NCBI GenBank assembly: GCA_026874595.1
Contig: CM049322.1
Coordinates: 51,735,386-51,799,385 of the forward strand
Reading direction: 5' to 3'
Source of the DNA: Sipunculus nudus
Taxonomy: Eukaryota; Annelida; Sipuncula; Golfingiida; Sipunculidae
DNA length: 64,000 nt
The stretch's first letter is position 1, and every line of letters begins with the position of its first letter. Below, in pieces: positions 1 to 12,889 of this stretch. Below the pieces are notes generated by a model that was not told the origin of the DNA, did not search any database, and worked only from the letters and a program-made list of their open reading frames with translations. Made by a program: the position numbers and the translations under genes.

Positions 1-1199
1 ATTGTACATTTGTGATTATTGTTTTATTAATTTTATAGTTAATAAATCCACTTCATTAATCTCGCTTTTTTATCATGAATAATAATTGAATAATAATTTT
101 TTTATATCAATATTTTTTAACCCTCGACAAAACAACTATATGAACATTTCATGTCATTGTTTGTTCAGTTTTTATAGGACATGGGCCGGTGAATTAAGAG
201 TATTAAATATTAAATTTTCTAGTGGATCCAGAAAGAGGGTTGTATCCTGTAGGATTTATTGCCTTGGCAGAGGTGCCAGCTCTACTGAGGTTCTCTTAAG
301 TTGATTAATACAATTAAAAAATAGTGTAAGGACCCTACTGACTTAGTGTAAGAGCCATACATTACTTAAACTAACAGGTACCTTTTTGTGAACATGGCAT
401 GTATTTAGAATTCTACAAAGAGATACAAAAATTTCTTGGTGTGTCTTAAAATTAATTCCCTATATAAATTTCCAATAAATAACAGATTTAAATTTAATAA
501 GTTTTTAGGAACCTGCATATTAAATTTGATATATCTCATTTAAAAATTTTTAATGTTACTCCAAACCCTTGAGGGAAATTCACACCATTTAACTTATTCA
601 CGGATCCTTAAGGAGATTTTGAATGGCCATACCAGTTGGTTTGATGCCTGAAAACACTGAATTGTCACTCTATTGAGGACATCAATGGCTAATTCCTCTT
701 CTGAACACTTAGTTGCTGTTCTAATGTCCCCGTTCGGGATGGCAGAAAGTGACAATATCATTCATTTGAATGTACCCTACCTAGCTATTCAATAGATGAG
801 GGTGTCATTAACAAGATGAGAGTGCGGCCATCTTAACCTAGTCACCCTTAAATACCTGGTAAAATATCCCCCTCCGTACCGTAAACACCCTCATTTTTAG
901 AGTCCTCTTCATCCTTTCACTCTAAAAGGTGAGAGGGATGTTTTCATCCACTGACAATGTCAGCCATTTTGCATCCATTGTTATGCTGAACAATGTTGGT
1001 ACGTTTTAAGTGCTGTCACTACGTCCACGCTCAGGGACACAGGATTTAAACCCACTCGTCCCGACATGAGGTCCTTTACTTAGGTTTTAAGTAATGTTAC
1101 TAATGCTGTTAATTAAAGGAAAATATTGTTGCCCCTTTTACACCAGACTGGATACTAATTATTCAGTATTTGTAAACTTCCCTGAAATAATTACCTTAC

Positions 1200-1385
1200 A
1201 TCTTGTAGAATTAAAGTACTGAAGTATTAGGCTTCTGACATTAATTAATGAAATGGTGTTCTTAGTTATACCTATGGTTCCATTTTCAGCTGTTAATGTG
1301 AAATTTCCTGTAGTTAAGTCTATGGCATAAACCTTTATCTTAACTTTAAGTTTTATTGAGTAAAAGCAAACACTGCATTTATTTT
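1200..1385 (-). CDS. Weak candidate exon 14
   Basis: An acceptor TTTCTCTCTCAG, a 186-base open phase 1-1 frame and a donor GTAAGG would continue the gene after an 11.2-kb intron. The translation includes NKCSVCFYSIKLKVKIK and IDLTTGNFTLTAENGT, with no membrane segment and no domain I can name. Base composition is as AT-rich as the surrounding intron, unlike exons 1-13. It could easily be chance. Confidence 0.15.
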
Positions 1386-1769
1386 CTGAGAGAGAAACAT
1401 GGTATTTATGTTTATACATATACTGGCAAATAAAGAGATATACAAGGTATTAAGGTTTAAATATAGTGGCAACAACAAATGGTTTTATACTGCAAATATA
1501 TATACAATATTACTTATTTATAAAGAAATTTAAATGGCTATTTGGGAATATGCTGATTTTGATTTAAGAGAGACTACATCTTATGAGAGATAGATATTCA
1601 ATAAACTCCAGCATTAAGATGACAGATAAATATTTTAGCTCTGTGTATGTATATCTTGCATGCTCACACAATGAAAATGAAAGCACAACCAGATTGGCAA
1701 AATCAAATCAAATAATGAATAAAGGTAAGCAAGTATAAAGGTTATAATAAAGGTAAGTAAGTAAGATGG

Positions 1770-1794
1770 GAACCTCCCATCTGCATGGAGGTTC
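1770..1794. repeat. Short perfect inverted repeat (hairpin)
   Basis: GAACCTCC and GGAGGTTC form a perfect 8-bp stem around a 9-base loop, inside a locally GC-rich stretch (about 1770-2100). It may be a remnant of an interspersed element. No function is assigned. Confidence 0.4.
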
Positions 1795-3539
1795 TTTTTG
1801 ACCACTGCCTGGAGGCTGAGTTTCCCCGTTTGCCCTGAGGGTAAAATCAACCACTGAGAGCAAAATCATTAGCTAAGGTAAACCCAGCAACCATGGCACA
1901 CAGGTAACATACTCTGAGTCGCTACCGTTTCCGGCTTTAGCTCGGGCCCTGAGAGCTTGGTAGTTTGAATGTATCCGTTAATGCATATTTTGCTAGGAAA
2001 CAATCTCCTTAGTGAAAAATCTGTGTGGTCTCTATGCATGCACCTGATACCATGGCAACAACTGAGACCTGCTCTTCTGACTACACAACTGAAAAATGTG
2101 GAATAAAAGTGAATCATTTCATTACACTGACGTTGTCTTGCATTAGTAAAAATGTGATATGGTTGAGCCTGACTACCTACATTATCTAGTCCCCTGTCAG
2201 GTTACATTATGGAGTAGAGTGTGAATTGTAAATTTCCTTTGTGAGCATGTTATATAAGTATTTAATAATACATTTTGCATAAATCTTGATATGACATAAG
2301 TTATAGTGTTTTTACTGGATCTATATCTGTTGGTTAGTATTTCAAATTAATTTGATATCTAAATATTTCAAAACAATTTTTTTATTTCAGTTTGTGTCTT
2401 ACTTAATCACTTAGATTGTTAATTATGTCAATGTCAATGTTCCGAAGTTTAACAGACTGGCTGAGGTCAGATGCTTGTATGTGTGTACTGGAATGTCACA
2501 AGCAGGAAATACAAGGTACCTTTACCTGTGACTTAAGTTTGTACACCTGTTTGAATGTACTCCAAGTATATATTTTATACTGGATATATGGCATGCATAT
2601 CAATTTGCTTACCATGAAATGTATGCAGATCAACATTATTATTTCACATCTCTAAACTGAACTAAATTATCTGTACATTTTACATTTACATTTTACATTT
2701 TTAACACCTGGACCTGTATCAGGGTAATGTACAAAAATCAAGTACCTGTACCTGACCATCTAATAATAAGGAGTACTTGTACCTCTACAGGTTAAACTGC
2801 TAGTATTAGACCTAAATTTGGTTTATAATCATACTCTTCATAAACAGGACAAATTTGTAAAAAATATGGTAATCATATCATGTCATTCACTGTCAAATCA
2901 TAACACTCATTGTCAACTGACGGACAGTTCCCCCTATCCACATCTCAAACACTTGAAATCATCAGCTGAAGAATGTCTGACATGCCCAGTATAAAAATGG
3001 ATGCATCATTCAAAAAGAAAATCATACATCAATATTAAAGGAATAACTAGGTTTAGTACAAAGTAGGCCGCATCAGCTGACAATAGCCCAACGAGGACAG
3101 CTTGGTTTTGTTGATGATCACAGGGCTACAGACCGGAGTTAATGGTGCAGAAATGGTATTTTCCACAATATCTCGCTAGTTATACTTATGATTTAAATAG
3201 AACTAATCATAATGATATGATGCTGTATACAGGGAATGTAAATTACAGGAGCAATGTTGACTACCATACTGTGAAAATGCAAAATTATTACCGTAACAAA
3301 AATAATTAATTCTTCCTGCACTGTTAGATATGAGAAAATGTGGAATTTATTTTAACAATCTCAGAGGTTAAATTCTAATCATGCAACATCCATGGTTACA
3401 AAGTTTAGGATGATGTACAAAGGGTTGAAGAATCCATGAATAAGCTTCCTCATTGTCAGGCAATTATGTCGTATGTAAATATTAACTAAAATTTTGATTT
3501 AATGGCCATTTCAACTGAGCTATATTCTAACTGATCCCA

Positions 3540-4230
3540 ACATCAAGGGATCCTCAAATTTGAACGACATGGACTACAGAACACAGGGGGATATCAATCT
3601 CCATACCTGAACACCACACATCCATGGACACTGAGAGATATCTATATATTTGAACACTACATCTCAAGGATCAATAAGATCTATCTCTACATTTGAACAA
3701 TCAATGGACAATAAGAGATATCTCCTTATTCAAAACACTACATATCAATGGACAATATGAGATATCTCTTTATTTGAACACTACATATCAATGGACAATA
3801 AGAGATATCTCTATATTAAAAACACTACATATCAATGGACAATAAGAGATATCTCTATGCAAAACATTGCATATCAATTGGTAATAGTTTTCTTTTCTAA
3901 ATTTTTACACCTCAGCTAGGAAAATGGAAAATAAGTCATATCTTTAAATTTGAATAAAACTGGCCAAAAGACAAGAAGAAGATATCTCTGAATTTGAACA
4001 CCAAAGGTCAAAGGTCAATGACCCTAGCTGTCTCCAAAAGCTAATGCCTCAGACCAATGGACAGTACATCATGTACCTATAAATCTGAATTTTGGAATGC
4101 AGGAAATCACTGATATCTCTAAATTTGAAGATCAGAAAACAATGGACGATACCTAATATCTCTAAATATTGAAAATCAAATATTTGCATCTTTAATGATG
4201 GATGGATATCTAAATATAAAATATCTCAAC
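3540..4230. repeat. Decaying 43-44 bp tandem repeat
   Basis: Units carrying ACTACATATCAATGGACAAT and GAGATATCTCT recur at a 43-44 base period. They are near-identical at about 3700-3870 and progressively diverged on both sides. The core GAGATATCTC is palindromic. A minisatellite is the simplest reading. Confidence 0.75.
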
Positions 4231-4502
4231 TGTGTGGTACACTTTGATGAACATGAATAATGCCTACTGAATTTGATTGACACCAATAAACTAAATGATG
4301 CCTTAAAAAATCAACCTGTTTTAATGATATATCACTTCTGTGTACACCATTTTATCTTCCATATTGCTTATTCTGTAGGGACTTCAATTTAATCAACATG
4401 TAAAGTTGTATTTAAACTCGAGCAAAAGGGGAGGCTCTCCAAAACCACTCTGACATGACATTTTCAAGAGTTACCAGATTTTCAATCTTCATTCACACAT
4501 GA

Positions 4503-4560
4503 TATACCATAAAGACGAGAAAAATCTAAGAATATACCATAAAGATGAGAAAAATGTAAG
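4503..4560. repeat. 30-bp tandem duplication
   Basis: Two near-identical adjacent copies of a unit containing ATACCATAAAGA and GAGAAAAAT differ at a few positions. Confidence 0.65.
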
Positions 4561-6118
4561 AGGTCATGTATATGTACTTCATATTTATGGGACACCTGTC
4601 ATGGTATAGGTACAGGAAGTGACAGTCAGGCTTTGTTACGGGAGGTGAACACTTAGGATGTATACACAACAAGTGGTTCACTATTTATGACGGAAAACAC
4701 TTGTACACCCACAGCATAAAGGGCATACATGTTAGACCATTGAGCTCTTTAATGGTCTTCAGTACTAGAGAGCATATCTCATCATAAAGTGTGTATTAAC
4801 AGCAAACACTTGATACAACGTGTCTCTGAATGTAAGCCCAGAGTGTATGAGTCACCTTGTGGAGACCCATACACAGTGGTTGAGTTTACATTTTAATCAT
4901 GACCGAGTGTTCGGGAGATATTGGAACTAGTATTACTACTGATTAACCCCTGATAAAACACTAATAGCTCCGCTGACTGTGGCTATAAACTTAACAACGC
5001 CACTCATATACAGTAGAAGTAGTAAAAGAAATGAGTTATAAACTATGTAAGGATTGATAATAAATAACACTTTATACTATGGTTTTCATTTTGTTTGTGA
5101 GGGAAAAATTTCATGAAAAGGAAAGTCTTCATGAAAAAAAGGTTGAAGGCAAAACAATGATATCATAAATAATAATAATCCTGGATGTTACCCATAAATT
5201 TAAGATTAATTAACCAAAAGTTAACATTATTTTCTACCAGTTTGATGTTCAACTGGGCATATACCGGTAGTTATTTTGAGCATATAGCATTTACTATAAT
5301 TAATAAATATATTAATTGATATACTCTGTGTTGATATTTATGGAGAAATTATGAAAAGAAACAATTAAAAAAAGAAAATTGCTAAATTTTCATTGAATGT
5401 TCTGCAGTATATATATAGTATAATAGAAGTAGGTTTATATCTTAATAATCTAAAAGGTGGAATATTTTTTTTACTAATGCTAGCATGCAATTTTTCATTA
5501 AACACCACTTTTGTCATTCAAATTAGTGAAGCAGTTGTCACAAGGTTTTATGAATAAATCCCACACTTCATAAATATGGAAAATGCAAATCTGCCATCAA
5601 TTACAGATCAGTGATGGGCTGTTTGTTGAGCTGAATCCGTGGAAGCTGGCAAGGTAGAATAACGAGTGCGTGTACACGTAAACAGGATCGCAAGCCTCAG
5701 CATCTGTTACCGTGATATATAGAATCCCACGGTTCAGCGATTGTCTACCAACATACAATATTGACAAAATTTCAGGGCCTATGTTGTATGGGAGTGGCGG
5801 TAAAATCTGTGGATATCTTTCGTGGCTGATTGTCACGCTTCAAGGGGTACCATTATGATGTGAATAACTACTATCATGTGAATCATACAGCATGCACAGA
5901 TGTAACAAAGCCGACACCGCTATATATAAAGACCAGGGACCTGGAGTGTTCATGCGGAACATACAGCTCAATGTTCTTCTGTCAAGCAGTATCTGCCAAG
6001 AAATAATTACTTCTTTAACTGTGGATTTAAATACAAAAATGAATCAGCCAAAAGAAAAACAACAAATAAAACACACCAATATATGTATCCATGTATGTCT
6101 TTCCATGTGCATGTATAC

Positions 6119-6188
6119 AAGAGAGAGAGAGAAAGAGAGAAAGATAATGATGATGAAAGATAACAGGGAAAAAGATATAGGATATTAA

Positions 6189-6236
<48 letters not shown>

Positions 6237-6478
6237 ATATTAAACATATATGTCTATACCACAATTATCTGATTATCTGTGTCTTTATCCTGACTAATTT
6301 CCAGGATGACTTTTTTTCCAATTTCCAAATTAAAATCGATAACAGACTATCATCAAGTGAATATTCTGTTGGAACAGGATACTGGATTCCCACACAATTA
6401 ACAGGTAAATTTTCCCTGTTTCCACAATGGTTCTCTCTCTCTTTCTTTCTCTCTGTCTCTCTCTCTCTCTCTCTTTCA
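6119..6478. repeat. Microsatellite cluster (GA)n, (AT)n, (CT)n
   Basis: Interrupted (GA)n at 6120-6146, an (AT)n of about 21 units at 6191-6233 and interrupted (CT)n at 6431-6477 lie within 360 bases. ORFs across them are low-complexity artefacts. Confidence 0.9.
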
Positions 6479-9400
6479 AAACCAAATTTCTAATATTTGA
6501 AAGGGACATATCATTAAAGTTAGTACAAGAAAATGACTATGTCTTAAAGTGATTATAAACCCAACAGTATATGTTAAACATACAACTTTAGCAAGGAAGT
6601 TGGAACTCTTAAAACATGCACCATGACATATGCACAATATACATAAATAAAATAAATATGAACCAGTATGGAATTCAGTCAAATCAAGCGACTAACATTG
6701 CCTTATGATGTAAAATTCCACGTTCTGATCTACACAGCAAATACGCTTCGATGGCTGCACACGTCGTGATTCATTTACTTTACTTTGCGATGACAAAGTA
6801 ATCAGTGGTCTGTGTTGAATACAAACACAGTTCATAGCCGGATTCTTCTTTTGTGTCACCGCAAAAATACAAGAATGATCCCTAACCATATTTACCTGGT
6901 TAATCGGCAGAATAACTACATTGGGATGAAAGAAACTCATTACCTTAAAGTTCCCAATCAGTTCATGCTGATGTAAACATACACCATTAATTTTATAAAA
7001 TTTTTCCGAAACTCTCAATAAAATCAGAAGCAATTTGTTTCAGAAGGCCATGCATTATAAACGACTATGTAACAGCTTTGATCTTGGTTACAGGGATTCT
7101 ATTTGATCAGCGTACATGATCTCAAGAACAGTAGATGTGAATGTTCAGCTAGAAATATCTTAAAATGTGATTATATCAATACATTCTACATGCACCAACT
7201 GTCCTGAACCTTACAGATTCATGAGGATTAACTGACCATCATTATATGGTGAGTAACATTTCATTCATATTTCAGGGGTATTTATCATTATGGTAAGACT
7301 ATGAATTGTGTGGTAAATTGTGTATAGGGGTTTTCAGTAAAATTTGATGATTAGTTACTAAATTTCAATTTGATTATTGATTTAATCTGGCAGCATAAAA
7401 GTCTTTAACATTAGAAACAATACATAAGCCTTTGACGATAAAGAGTATTATAAAAGTTAATGAACAATCAAAATGATGAAATCAGGCTTGACCGATCATT
7501 ATCATTATCACGATCTACATGGAATATATGAATATTCAGGCAAACCTTTCAAACAGTAGAGGCTTTTAAGTTCTTTATTTGTAAACAACTATATTTTGTG
7601 TATAAATATGTGTATTTATTTTTTTGTGTGCAGCTGATATTTTTGTGTACCTTTTAGGATACACAGAAAATGCCACCATCAATCCACAGTTATTTGCTTT
7701 AAAAACAGTAAAAAAATGATCATAATCTGTTTTACCTGTTGTTGACGTCATCTTCTGTTAATGTTGTGAATGTCAAATCCTGGTTAATATATTTGTTCAC
7801 TTAAAAACCAACACTGGAATGTGAAACACTTGTTGCTCTCTTTTGTTTCTCCAACAATTCCACAAATAGACAATATATCAAGATTCAAGTACAAGATTGT
7901 CAATATTTCCTTGAAACTGTGATCAGCGTCAACAATGTCCTCTTGCACTCTTTTGAATGATTTTTTGTTGTGGGATCTTTGGTAATCTGTGTATGCTAGA
8001 TTGAATATCAGATATTATCTCCTTGTTATAAAGTCTATTTTATTCTCTGACAGTGTCAATAAAGACTATTTTTTTTACAGCTGATGAGTATATCCGTTGT
8101 CCTTCCCTATTTTTTGTGTTTCCTTTGAGCTTCCTTTAATACTGGTTTCCCCTGTGCTTTGTGGTAGGTTTTCTTTGTATGACTTTGATTACCCAGTACA
8201 TGGACAGGTATTACATGTAAGAAAAGCTGAGCTTCCAATGGTGTAGATTCCTCTTCAGAAAAGTAATACTTCATGAAACAAATATTATCCGAGCTGTCAT
8301 GTATGTAGTTTCAACACACTCTATAAAGTCATAATCATTTCCCAGTTTCAGGTTTGTTATGCACAGTTTAACTTTCAATTGACTAAATTAAATCACATGT
8401 AAATGCCACAGAAACCATTCCTCCTTTAGAATGCTTCCTGGTCAAAAAGTAACACATTAAAGTGATTTCTGCCAATTGCTTGGCACTATATATTTCTTTA
8501 AGTGCTGTACTGATATATATTATTCTTCACTGTGTGTTTCCTGTAGCTCTAGTTATCCAACAGGAAAGGTTGTATCCTAATTTGTCCAATACCCAGTTCT
8601 GAATGGTCAATATTGCGATCGGCAGGTAGATGACACATACGTTAATAAAACTCACAAACACTTAGCTGATTTTCACCTGTTGCACACAAAGCCAATGTTG
8701 GAGTCACAGAGTATTTTACAGGCAGTATACACATACCAAGTATTGTATACGTCTCGCTGTGACACGGGGATACGGGTTACTCCATAGCCCTGTGTACCTC
8801 TCTGCTGGCCCTACCAGGTGTGAATGCTAAATCGTTAGATCAACACAAGCATTCTTGAGCTGGGCTCAGCGCACTTTGTTGTCCATACACTGTACCTGTT
8901 CATATCATGTAGGCCTCGCTGTGTGTAGGCTATACCTACCATACACTGATCCAGGCTGAACACTACAGATCTAACTGTTAATATTATTATAACATCTAGA
9001 TTTACTATATCATATATTCAACATAATCAACATTTGAATAACAATCCAAGGAAGATATTTCAGGCCTTACAAACAAACTTGAAATTTACTGTTCTTTGGT
9101 ATCTCTGCTATGATTTTTCTCAGGTATAATTTTAGGCCTTTTCAAACAAAGTTTATTGTTCTATGGGTTCAATGTTATGATTTTTCTTGGATCAAATTAT
9201 TTTCTTGCAAAAAAGTCTTGGTATTGTTGCTAATATTTGCTTTGGTACACTATCATAAAAAGGATTCTTACAGGTATGGAAAATGATATAAACTCTGTTG
9301 ATCAAACACACCATTTTAAGAACTTGAGCAAATTTTGCATTTTCTAGGCAAGCTGGCAAAATTCCACATAATGTCCCACAGTCTGTATAAAAAATGCCTG

Positions 9401-11691
9401 CTTTATTACCTAACTCAAGCATTCTTGTTAATGAATATCATTTAAATCTATTTAGTCCAAAAAATAACAATATACATGGATCTGTTGGAAATATAGGCAA
9501 TAAACTTGTACTAATCTGAGTTTGCTTTGTTTGAAAGGCACTACTGGTAGAAAAAATACTCAAGTAATATTTTTTAATGTGATATATAATTTTTAAAATT
9601 CAGACCAACTGACAATATAGTCTCCATTCTGTCTAGTTAGTGCTCTCCCAATTATATCACCGAAAGACAGAAGACAAACTTCCTCTGAGTGGAGATATAC
9701 AAAATACTCTCCGATCAATCTGATCTTTGTCAGTTATTATTTTAACCTATGGGCACAGACCAAACTTCCTCTGTGTGGAGGTTAGCTTTATATTCTCCAC
9801 TCAGTCATTTACCTAGCTTACTAACCAGGGGCAACCTGAAGCAGGTAATTGTGTTTCTTTGTGTAACTGCAGGGACCAGTCAGTAATTACTTTGCCCTAA
9901 TAACCTACAATAAAAGGCCATGCCTAGTTTTAATGGACCTGAGTACAATAAACTTACAGTGGTCCAAAGAGAAGCATTATTACATGACCTATGGCAAGGG
10001 GGTGCACAAGTTTATATGAAAGCTCACAAATACTGGCTGACTGGACCTAGTCACATGACACAGTCAAAGGCCTTATTCTGATCATTCTGGGTCTCTTTCA
10101 TTTCTGATTATGACAGTGATTTTTCTCAATAATTACCACTCTTTTGATCTGCTGTAAAAGAAATTATCCACTCCCAAATGTAATTTCATAAATCTTATGC
10201 TACAGAAACAGTTGCCAGCCCTTAGAACAATTAGTTTCTATTAATTCTAGAAATGTTTTTATTTTCGCTGTGTTTACATAGAAAATGACTTTTTTGTTTT
10301 TCTCTTTGATATTTTGTTTGTTCTTTCATCTTGCCAGAAACTGACTGCTGTGCCTCATACCAAACACACTTCTTTCATGTGGACGAAGAAATGTCTGGGA
10401 AATAATCTTTGAACTGACAAAATGCACCGTACATTATAAACTGATAAACATGACAGTATCTCATGTTCCTGTCTGATTAAAAGAATAAGGCATCTTTCAT
10501 GAGGAAAGGCAATGTCAGAATAAAAATACAGAAAATTTCAACATTGTCTTTGTTACAGCATCAGAAAATAAATCTTGCCATTAGTGTGGCATTTTTATAT
10601 AGTTTTGTACACAGTGTTCATACAGCTTTACTTTGTTGTAAAATTTTTACTAAAGAACTTTTTTATTATTGACATTTGGTTTACTTAAGTTATTTTCATC
10701 ATCCATTGTACAGTTGACTGTCCTGACCCTAATGAAGAAAGCAAGTTCCCACTTAGTTCCCAGACTTCTGGATGATCATATTCTCATACTTTCTAGGTAC
10801 TTATTTTTTAAATTTCAAAATCAATTACATTTTAGGGTGTGGTAACTCTGAAACAACACATTTATCTGTATCAAAGGGAAATGAACAAAATATTTAAATA
10901 TTATACCTGTAGGTGTCACTTACTGCATGACTCCGGCTTAATGACCTGAGCAAAAGAAACAACTTCTATTTTGGCCATTTGCTGTGTCAGTTAGATACAA
11001 AACTGACTGCTACATGACAGCATCAGTGAATTCAGTTCAGTAAACAGCTTGTGGTTTGAGGCAGTGACTCTCAATGCAGTGCCAGCTATCTTGACACAGC
11101 TGAACTAAGCAATGTTATTTTTACTCCTGCCAAAGGAGGCTATGTTTTCATCCCTGTTTTTTGTTTCACATGATCACAGAAATTTAGAAACTCTCTGGCT
11201 GGCCATGGCATTCAATTTGAAAAAGGCAGCATATCTGCACAAGTGTTTTGTCGGAGTCACTACTGCCACGTGCTGCCATCTGTCAGCCGGTTGTGTCACT
11301 AAATGTGGAGGGCAAAGACATGCCCAAAGGGAGACCCCAATCATTTTATGCAGATCTGATTAAGGGGGCATATCAAGTTAGGACTGTTTTCCATTGGCAG
11401 CTTGGTAAGTGCTCTTTTTTGACCCATACCCATGTTAGTGTGTGATACACAGCCCACAGCCCTTCTATGACACAACTTCCAGAACTATGACATGTTGTTT
11501 CCACAGGGAAAGTACCAAAGTTTTTAAGAAATGCATGTGCACTGGTATACATCATTGCATGAAAAAAATCCTGGTTGAGTTTGATTAAAAAATAGTACCC
11601 CATCATCATTTCTTAATCCTGCTGCATAATTAAATGAAAAATTGTGATAATGATTCAATGGCATCAAACTCCACCTGTGAGACTGCAGGTA

Positions 11692-11811
11692 TGGCCATCT
11701 GGTGTGAAAAGTAAAGACTAAATGCAATATCACTCCTGCCATCTGGTGCTGAAAATGTTAACTATAGGTATGTTCATCTGCCACTGTGAAATTTGTGGAG
11801 CCATCTGGTGT
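11692..11811 (-). promoter_or_regulatory. Three CTCF-like motifs, minus orientation
   Basis: Cores read on the minus strand as ACACCAGATGGC (11692-11705), GCACCAGATGGCAG (11736-11749, 13 of 14 to the consensus CCASYAGRKGGCRS) and ACACCAGATGGC (11798-11811). All three face the same way at 44 and 62 base steps. The match is by eye; binding is inference. Confidence 0.35.
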
Positions 11812-12634
11812 TCACAGATAACACAATTTCAGCATGAATCTCCTGTTAGAAGTAAGAATTAACCAACATTTTGGAGTACTTTGCTCCTCAGGACAACTAC
11901 TCATATCAAATTAACTCAGGTATCTCTTGTCTTCAATGTAAAAGAATCAATAATGTTAACACTGGGACAACTAATAACATCAAATGACAATTCTAAGTCA
12001 ATTATGCAAATAAAATTTAATCTATCCATACCCTTCTATAGATACTATCCACATCCATAAAACATCCACAATATACTGTTATTCAAGGCTAATGTAATAA
12101 ATAATGGGTATATGGCATCAGTCAATTCTTCAAAGAAGGCTAATACTTGCATTATAATGCATGCTTTTGCTTGCTGGTACAATTCTTGTGAAGTGGTTTA
12201 TCCTAAACTCATTCCATTTATACACTGCTTGTAAAAACCAGATTAAGCAGGTTTGCTACATACTGCTGCCAGGGTTGCATTTCTGGCACAGAGCCAATTC
12301 ACAGTAGATCAGACCTTCATGAAATGGACCTATGAGTCAACCCTTTACCAACTGATTATAACAGAAGATACTTGGTAAATATGCAGAACATGAGAACATT
12401 CCTCACTTTGTGCCAGGATCCTGGTGGGGGTGTAAGCCAATTTTTCAAGCAGTGGGATAATGAAATGAGGTTCAGGACAAATGTATCACAACCATAGCCT
12501 AATGGTTGTAGCTTTGGGTCATCAGAGATTTTTCACAAATCCTCAATAAAGTGTTATAAATTATATATTTCTAATATTAAAATATAAATCACTTTGAAAT
12601 AGTAACAAAAGAGAAATAATATAAAGTCACTTAC

Positions 12635-12889
12635 TGATATTTGCATGCGTAAAATTACTGCAGATATCGTTTCTTCTTACAAGGCATATTGCCACCCTTG
12701 CACCATGAACTTCACGGGGTGAATTAATTGTTACGCTGCCAGTGGTATCACACCGCTCATAAACTTCCCATGTTTGTCCGTCTGAATTTGTCTCTATCCT
12801 CCCACAATGTTTGTTGCTAGGTAATGTGTATGTTAATATCCTGTTTTCTGGATCATACTGTACAGTACTTGGTGAGTTTATTTCAAATT
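12635..12889 (-). CDS. Coding exon 13: divergent four-cysteine FN3-like domain
   Basis: This 255-base phase 1-1 exon begins EFEINSPSTVQYDPENRILT and has SDGQTWEVYERC with a central Trp. Length (85 residues) and strand pattern fit an FN3 fold. It carries four cysteines (KHCG, ERCD, AICL, DICS), which ordinary FN3 domains lack, suggesting two disulfides. It ends FTHANI at donor GTAAGT. Reading on past the donor gives a stop after two more codons, so intron retention would make a soluble ectodomain. The domain call rests on pattern and position, not on a strong motif. No following exon could be confirmed. Confidence 0.8.

Larger units (their letters stand above)
1..12634. other. Region 3' of exon 13: intronic or beyond, no confirmed gene
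   Basis: I see no convincing exon, transmembrane segment or plus-strand gene here. The region holds a decaying 44-bp tandem repeat (3540-4230), a short 30-bp duplication (4503-4560), a microsatellite cluster (6119-6478), CTCF-like motifs (11692-11811) and fragments of interspersed repeats. It probably represents a long intron leading to the membrane and cytoplasmic exons. Confidence 0.6.

Noticed and set aside
1030-1110. tRNA B-box-like GGTTTAAATCC on the minus strand
   Set aside because: No matching A box or cloverleaf could be folded; at most a SINE relic.
1635-1850. Minus-strand frame with a hydrophobic run (YLLTFIITFILAYLY)
   Set aside because: Considered as the missing membrane exon, but the hydrophobic part comes from a CTTAC/TTTAT-type local repeat, and no phase-1 acceptor and donor fit.
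5597-5836. Minus-strand frame in a slightly GC-richer patch, ending at a GTAATT donor-like site
   Set aside because: A phase-1 reading is possible only with a poor acceptor, and the translation has no recognisable Ig, FN3, membrane or tail feature.
6692-7033. 113-codon minus-strand open frame
   Set aside because: Its internal donor-like site (CAG|GTAAAT) is phase 0, unlike the gene, and the translation shows no domain or membrane segment.
12484-12530. tRNA A-box-like TAGCCTAATGG
   Set aside because: No B box at the proper distance and no acceptor stem, so neither a tRNA nor a SINE can be supported.
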